DNA from: Ktedonobacter racemifer
GTDB lineage: Bacteria; Chloroflexota; DTOL01; JACQYG01
Assembly: GCA_020723545.1 (NCBI GenBank)
Contig: DYIS01000028.1
Span: 1 to 14,896 of the forward strand
Length of the DNA: 14,896 nt
Reading direction: 5' to 3'
The position numbers were made by a program, and so were the translations under genes. The notes under the pieces were generated by a model. That model was not told the origin of the DNA, did not search any database, and was given only the letters and a program-made list of their open reading frames with translations. The first letter of the stretch is position 1, and each line of letters opens with the position of its first letter. Positions 11,954 to 14,896 of the stretch are shown piece after piece.

Positions 11954-12703
11954 GTGGCAGTCATTTTGAAGTCGAGGCGCGAAATAGCCCTGATGCGCCA
12001 GGCGGGCCGCATCGTGGCGGTTACCCTGGCTCTCCTGATCGAGAAAATCAAACCGGGCGTTACCACTGGCGAGCTGGATGCCGTGGCCTATCGCGCTATT
12101 GTCGGGCAGGGGGCTAAGCCCTCTTTCAAGGGATACCGGGGGTTTCCGGCGTCCTTGTGCGTCTCGATCAATGAAGAGGTGGTCCATGGCATTCCGGGCA
12201 AGCGCGTGCTGCAGGAGGGCGACATCGTCAGCCTGGACCTGGGGGCCATCTATCAGGGCTTTCAGGGCGATGCTGCGGTGACGGTGGGCGTCGGCAAGGT
12301 CAGTTCTCAGGCGCAGGCCTTGATGGAGGCCGCTCGTCTGGCCCTGGAGGCGGGCATTGCGGCCTCTCGAGCCGGTAACCGGGTCGGTGATATCTCCTGG
12401 GCCATCCAGTCGGCGGCGGAGAGCCGTGGTTTCTCGGTGGTTCGCCAGTATGTGGGACATGGCATCGGCCGGGATATGCACGAGGAGCCCCAGATCCCGA
12501 ACTTCGGAAGCCCGGGACAGGGCATCCCCTTACGGACTGGCATGACCTTTGCCCTGGAGCCCATGGTGAACGCAGGCACCTATGAGGTGGAGGTCAAAGG
12601 CGATGCCTGGACGGTGGTGACCAAGGACGGGGACCTGTCGGCACACTATGAGCATACGGTAGCTGTCACTGATGGTGAGCCCGAGATCTTGACGAGAATG
12701 TAG
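11954..12703 (+). CDS. map: Methionine aminopeptidase, type I
   Basis: Removes the initiator methionine from nascent proteins; a two-metal pita-bread-fold enzyme. All five metal ligands are visible: D95 (SLDLG), D106 (QGDAA), H169 (VGHGIG), E202 (ALEPM) and E233 (HYEHT), plus H78 (VVHGIP). From GTG 11954 it is 249 residues and starts AVILKSRREIALMRQAGRIV, the family N-terminus. A longer in-frame ATG at 11858 would add 32 residues lying inside adk and unlike the family, so I reject it. AGGA at 11942-11945 is a weak SD; the one-base junction to adk implies coupling. Confidence 0.96.
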   Translation: MAVILKSRREIALMRQAGRIVAVTLALLIEKIKPGVTTGELDAVAYRAIVGQGAKPSFKGYRGFPASLCVSINEEVVHGIPGKRVLQEGDIVSLDLGAIYQGFQGDAAVTVGVGKVSSQAQALMEAARLALEAGIAASRAGNRVGDISWAIQSAAESRGFSVVRQYVGHGIGRDMHEEPQIPNFGSPGQGIPLRTGMTFALEPMVNAGTYEVEVKGDAWTVVTKDGDLSAHYEHTVAVTDGEPEILTRM

Positions 12704-12721
12704 GACGGCGGCGAGGACACG

Positions 12722-12940
12722 ATGGCCAAAAAGGATGCGATCGAGGTCGAAGGGACGGTGACCGAGGCCCTGCCCAATGCCATGTTCAAGGTGTCGTTGG
12801 CCAGCGGGCACACCGTGCTGGCGCATATCTCGGGTAAGATTCGTTTGAACTTCATTCGGATCCTGCCTGGAGATCGGGTGCTAGTGGAGCTATCCCCGTA
12901 CGACCTGAAGCGTGGTCGCATCGTCTATCGATATAGATAA
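12722..12940 (+). CDS. infA: Translation initiation factor IF-1
   Basis: A 72-residue OB-fold protein, exactly the common IF-1 length. IF-1 binds the ribosomal A site during initiation and assists IF-2 and IF-3. Signatures are KKDAIEVEGTVTEALPNAMFKVSLASGHTVLAHISGKIRLNFIRILPGDRVLVELSPYDLKRGRIVYR. The ATG has GAGGA at 12713-12717. The order map-infA-rpmJ-rpsM is common in Gram-positive and related lineages. A long hairpin containing the 14-base palindrome follows. Confidence 0.98.
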   Translation: MAKKDAIEVEGTVTEALPNAMFKVSLASGHTVLAHISGKIRLNFIRILPGDRVLVELSPYDLKRGRIVYRYR

Positions 12941-12943
12941 TCC

Positions 12944-12982
12944 GGTGCTGGGCTTCCTTTACTAGTAAAGAAAGCGAGCACC
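12944..12982 (+). other. Long hairpin centred on a perfect 14-base palindrome
   Basis: The core CTTTACTAGTAAAG (12957-12970) is a perfect palindrome. Beyond it GCTT pairs with AAGC, and outer arms GGTGCT (12944-12949) and AGCACC (12977-12982) pair fully, separated by small mismatches. The result is a nearly continuous stem over 39 bases in the 72-base gap between infA and rpmJ. There is no T-tract, so termination is unlikely. Degenerate copies of the core lie at 1804-1817 and 2991-3004. Confidence 0.65.
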
Positions 12983-13012
12983 CTGTCTGGCATAACCTTT
13001 GGAGGATTACAA

Positions 13013-13126
13013 GTGAAAGTACGGGCGTCGGTCAAAGCACGATGCGAGAAATGCAAGATCATAAAGCGACGAGGGGCGGTGGTCGTGATCTGCCAAAACC
13101 CCAAGCACAAGCAGAAGCAGGGATAG
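13013..13126 (+). CDS. rpmJ: 50S ribosomal protein L36 (zinc-binding form)
   Basis: A 37-residue protein beginning KVRASVKARCEKCKIIKRRG and ending ICQNPKHKQKQG. The zinc ligands C11, C14, C27 and H32 of the C+ form of L36 are all present. It is the smallest 50S protein and binds 23S rRNA near L6 and L16. The start is GTG at 13013 with an excellent SD, GGAGGA (13001-13006), six bases away. Its stop overlaps the rpsM SD. It is short, so easily missed in gene finding, but the family match is clear. Confidence 0.97.
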   Translation: MKVRASVKARCEKCKIIKRRGAVVVICQNPKHKQKQG

Positions 13127-13135
13127 GAGGAAGGC

Positions 13136-13519
13136 GTGGCCAGAATTTCGGGAGTAGATATCCCCCGGGACAAGCGGGTAGAGGTCTCGTTACGTTATAT
13201 CTACGGCATTGGCTCCTCCAACAGCCGGGAGATCCTGGCCAAGGCCCGGGTTAGTCCAGACACCAGGGTGAAAGAGCTCACGGAGGAGGAGGTCAGTCGC
13301 ATTCGGGAGGTCGTCGACAAGAATTACAAGGTCGAAGGGGACCTACGCCGGGAGGTCAACCTGAACATCAAGAGGCTGACTGAGATCGGGTGTTACCGCG
13401 GGGTGCGCCACCGCCGCAACCTCCCTGTCCACGGCCAACGCACCAGGACCAATGCGCGGACCAAACGGGGCCCCAGAAAGACCGTGGCCGGCCGCCGCAG
13501 GGCAGTGGCGAAGAAGTAA
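13136..13519 (+). CDS. rpsM: 30S ribosomal protein S13
   Basis: A 127-residue S13, slightly longer than the usual 118-125. It starts ARISGVDIPRDKRVEVSLRYIYGIGSSNSREIL with the helix-two turn-helix fold, and has the basic tail VRHRRNLPVHGQRTRTNARTKRGPRKTVAGRRRAVAKK that reaches the P-site tRNA. S13 sits in the 30S head and bridges to L5. The GTG has AGGAGGAAGG (13125-13134) next to it, overlapping the rpmJ stop. First gene of the alpha-operon part. A 120-base gap follows. Confidence 0.98.
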   Translation: MARISGVDIPRDKRVEVSLRYIYGIGSSNSREILAKARVSPDTRVKELTEEEVSRIREVVDKNYKVEGDLRREVNLNIKRLTEIGCYRGVRHRRNLPVHGQRTRTNARTKRGPRKTVAGRRRAVAKK

Positions 13520-13531
13520 AGACTGACGGCG

Positions 13532-13592
13532 AGAGGCTAGAGGTCTGGGCGATGGGAGCGTGCTGATCCCACGGGCGTTTTGCTCAGCCTCT
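13532..13592 (+). other. Possible stem-loop between rpsM and rpsK
   Basis: AGAGGCT (13532-13538) and AGCCTCT (13586-13592) are perfect 7-base complements, and TGGGA (13553-13557) and TCCCA (13567-13571) form an inner stem with a 9-base loop. The large interior loops make folding uncertain. This is the longest gap in the cluster (120 bases) and shows nothing else except the rpsK SD. Confidence 0.35.
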
Positions 13593-13639
13593 GGCTTCGA
13601 GACTTCGTGGAATAAAGGGGTTTAGACGAGGAGCACAGG

Positions 13640-14101
13640 ATGGCAGAGACCAAAGTAAAAGGCGCTACAGGTGCGCAGTCCCAGGCGACGGCAGGGACTG
13701 GGGCTGTTCCGAAGAAGCGGGCCGCCCGGGGGGCCAAGAAGCGCGAAAAGAGGGTTGTCCCGCGGGGGCAAGCCCACATCCAGTCCACTTTCAATAACAC
13801 TATCGTGACGATAACCGATCCCCAGGGCGGGGTCATCGCCTGGGGAAGCGCCGGGCAGAGTGGATTCAAGGGCTCCCGCAAGAGCACCCCCTTCGCGGCC
13901 CAGATGGCGGCGGAAGGAGCGGCCCGTCGAGCCCAGGAGGTGGGCATGCGCCAGGTAGAGGTGTACGTGAAAGGTCCGGGAGCCGGACGCGAGGCGGCGA
14001 TTCGTGCCTTGCAGGCCGCTGGCCTCATGATCACCTCCATCACCGATGTGACGCCGATCCCTCATAACGGCTGTCGGCCCCCCAAACGTCGGCGGGTATG
14101 A
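13640..14101 (+). CDS. rpsK: 30S ribosomal protein S11
   Basis: A 153-residue S11 against the usual 129 or so. The conserved part begins around residue 40 (VPRGQAHIQSTFNNTIVTITDPQG) and runs to the end PIPHNGCRPPKRRRV, both diagnostic. S11 forms the 30S platform with S6 and S18 and lines the mRNA exit near the SD duplex. The extra 24 or so N-terminal residues are Ala/Gly/Thr-rich and then Lys/Arg-rich (to about 37), probably disordered and rRNA-binding. The ATG at 13640 has GAGGAG (13628-13633), so the extension appears genuine, and no internal start would remove it cleanly. Confidence 0.97.
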   Translation: MAETKVKGATGAQSQATAGTGAVPKKRAARGAKKREKRVVPRGQAHIQSTFNNTIVTITDPQGGVIAWGSAGQSGFKGSRKSTPFAAQMAAEGAARRAQEVGMRQVEVYVKGPGAGREAAIRALQAAGLMITSITDVTPIPHNGCRPPKRRRV

Positions 14102-14154
14102 CGGGTTCTTGATTTCGGGTGACACTTGGTTTCATGTGACAGACTGGAGGAGCA

Positions 14155-14781
14155 ATGGCAAGATACATTGGGCCGGTTTGCAAGCTGTGCCGGCGCGAGG
14201 GAACCAAGCTTTTCTTGAAGGGAGATCGCTGCTTGACGCCCAAGTGTGCGGTGGAGCGGCGTGCCTATGCGCCGGGGGGCCACGGCCAACGGCGCCGGAA
14301 ACCGTCGGAGTACGCGGTTCAACTGCGGGAAAAGCAAAAGGCGCGACGCATCTATGGCCTCCTGGAGCGGCAGTTCAAACGCCACTTCAGCGAAGCGGAG
14401 CGGCGCCCCGGAGCCACGGGCGAGAATCTCCTGCAGATTTTGGAGATGCGCCTGGACAACATCATCTATCGTCTGGGCCTGGCTGATTCACGGGCCCAGG
14501 CCAGGCAACTAGTGAGACATGGTCATTTCAACCTCAATGGCGTCAAAACCAACGTGCCATCCTGCCTGCTCAAGCCGGGCGATGTGGTGACGCTGAGAGA
14601 GTCGAGCCGGGAATCCGAATACTTCAAGGGGGTTGCCAAGGATATAGCCCGGAAGTCAATTCCCACCTGGCTCAGCATGGATGCCAGGACGCTTTCTGGG
14701 CGCGTGCAGTACATGCCCGTCAGAGCGGAGATCGACATGGCGCTGAGTGAGCAATTGATTGTCGAGTACTATTCGCGCTAG
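14155..14781 (+). CDS. rpsD: 30S ribosomal protein S4 (zinc-binding form)
   Basis: A 208-residue S4, an initiator of 30S assembly that binds the 16S five-way junction and, with S3 and S5, the mRNA entrance. It begins ARYIGPVCKLCRREGTKLFLKGDRCLTPKC with four cysteines (9, 12, 26, 31), the zinc-binding N-terminus. The S4 RNA-binding domain is near residues 97-160 (MRLDNIIYRLGLADSRAQARQLVRHGHFNLNG). The ATG has GGAGGAG (14146-14152). In E. coli, S4 represses the alpha operon through a pseudoknot before rpsM; no equivalent was established here. rpoA is expected next, beyond the window. Confidence 0.98.
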   Translation: MARYIGPVCKLCRREGTKLFLKGDRCLTPKCAVERRAYAPGGHGQRRRKPSEYAVQLREKQKARRIYGLLERQFKRHFSEAERRPGATGENLLQILEMRLDNIIYRLGLADSRAQARQLVRHGHFNLNGVKTNVPSCLLKPGDVVTLRESSRESEYFKGVAKDIARKSIPTWLSMDARTLSGRVQYMPVRAEIDMALSEQLIVEYYSR

Positions 14782-14791
14782 GTTTCCACTG

Positions 14792-14827
14792 GTCCGTAGT
14801 CCGTAGTCCTTAGTCCTTTGGTCCGTA
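14792..14827 (+). repeat. GTCCGTA heptamer tandem repeat after rpsD
   Basis: Tandem 7-base units: GTCCGTA, GTCCGTA, GTCCTTA, GTCCTTT, then after one extra G another GTCCGTA. The unit is unrelated to the GGGTTAA unit before rpsJ and rplC, so the window contains two heptamer families. It starts 10 bases after the rpsD stop. Confidence 0.8.
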
Positions 14828-14851
14828 GATTGGCTCTGCGCTCTCGGGTGT

Positions 14852-14894
14852 GCCAGGACAAGCCTGGCTCATTCACCGACCTGAAAGGGGTCGG
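14852..14894 (+). promoter_or_regulatory. Two hairpins in the presumed rpoA leader
   Basis: GCCAGG-ACAAG-CCTGGC (14852-14868) is a perfect 6-bp stem. CCGACCT (14876-14882) pairs with GGGTCGG (14888-14894) around GAAAG, seven pairs with one wobble. They lie in the 115 non-coding bases after rpsD, before the expected rpoA. The window ends two bases later, so a T-tract or an SD cannot be seen. They could be a regulatory leader, a processing site or, less likely, a terminator. Confidence 0.45.
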
Positions 14895-14896
14895 CC

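Noticed and set aside
13520..13639. S4 autoregulatory pseudoknot before rpsK
   Set aside because: Only loosely spaced complementary segments are present, and I could not build a pseudoknot like the E. coli alpha-operon leader.
14792..14827. Direct repeats as an attachment site or insertion sequence end
   Set aside because: No integrase, transposase or target duplication is visible; a short tandem heptamer explains the pattern.

Overview
The window is a nearly complete bacterial S10-spc-alpha ribosomal protein cluster, all on the + strand. It runs from the last codons of tuf (EF-Tu) to just short of the expected rpoA. I read 29 complete genes plus the tuf tail, and no accessory or foreign gene. 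The DNA is GC-rich. Starts are often not ATG (10 GTG and 2 TTG by my choices). The zinc-binding forms of S14, S4, L24, L36 and adenylate kinase are all present. Gene order (adk-map-infA-rpmJ-rpsM-rpsK-rpsD after secY) fits non-proteobacterial lineages. Together with short heptanucleotide repeats this suggests a Chloroflexota-like bacterium, but that placement is inference and was not tested.

Layout: tuf tail (1-32); S10 part: rpsJ, rplC, rplD, rplW, rplB, rpsS, rplV, rpsC, rplP, rpmC, rpsQ (104-5481); spc part: rplN, rplX, rplE, rpsN, rpsH, rplF, rplR, rpsE, rpmD, rplO, secY (5527-11168); adk, map, infA, rpmJ (about 11272-13126); alpha part: rpsM, rpsK, rpsD (13136-14781). The last 115 bases are non-coding and probably lead into rpoA. 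No intergenic stretch exceeds 120 bases, and I saw no convincing internal promoter. The genes supply both ribosomal subunits, the Sec translocon channel, adenylate kinase for nucleotide balance, N-terminal methionine removal and initiation factor IF-1. Co-transcription is likely from the spacing and overlaps.

The unusual content lies between the genes. Two related elements made of GGGTTAA heptamers followed by C-rich CCCTAA-like heptamers sit directly before rpsJ and rplC. At rpsJ the element lies exactly between a strong Shine-Dalgarno (SD) sequence, which overlaps the tuf stop, and the start codon. A different, long hairpin does the same before rplP. This raises the possibility that folded RNA bridges a displaced SD to its start. 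A different heptamer family (GTCCGTA) follows rpsD. A 14-base palindrome, CTTTACTAGTAAAG, or a close variant of it, occurs in three separate gaps. Most gaps longer than about 60 bases contain a stem-loop without a clear terminator U-tract.
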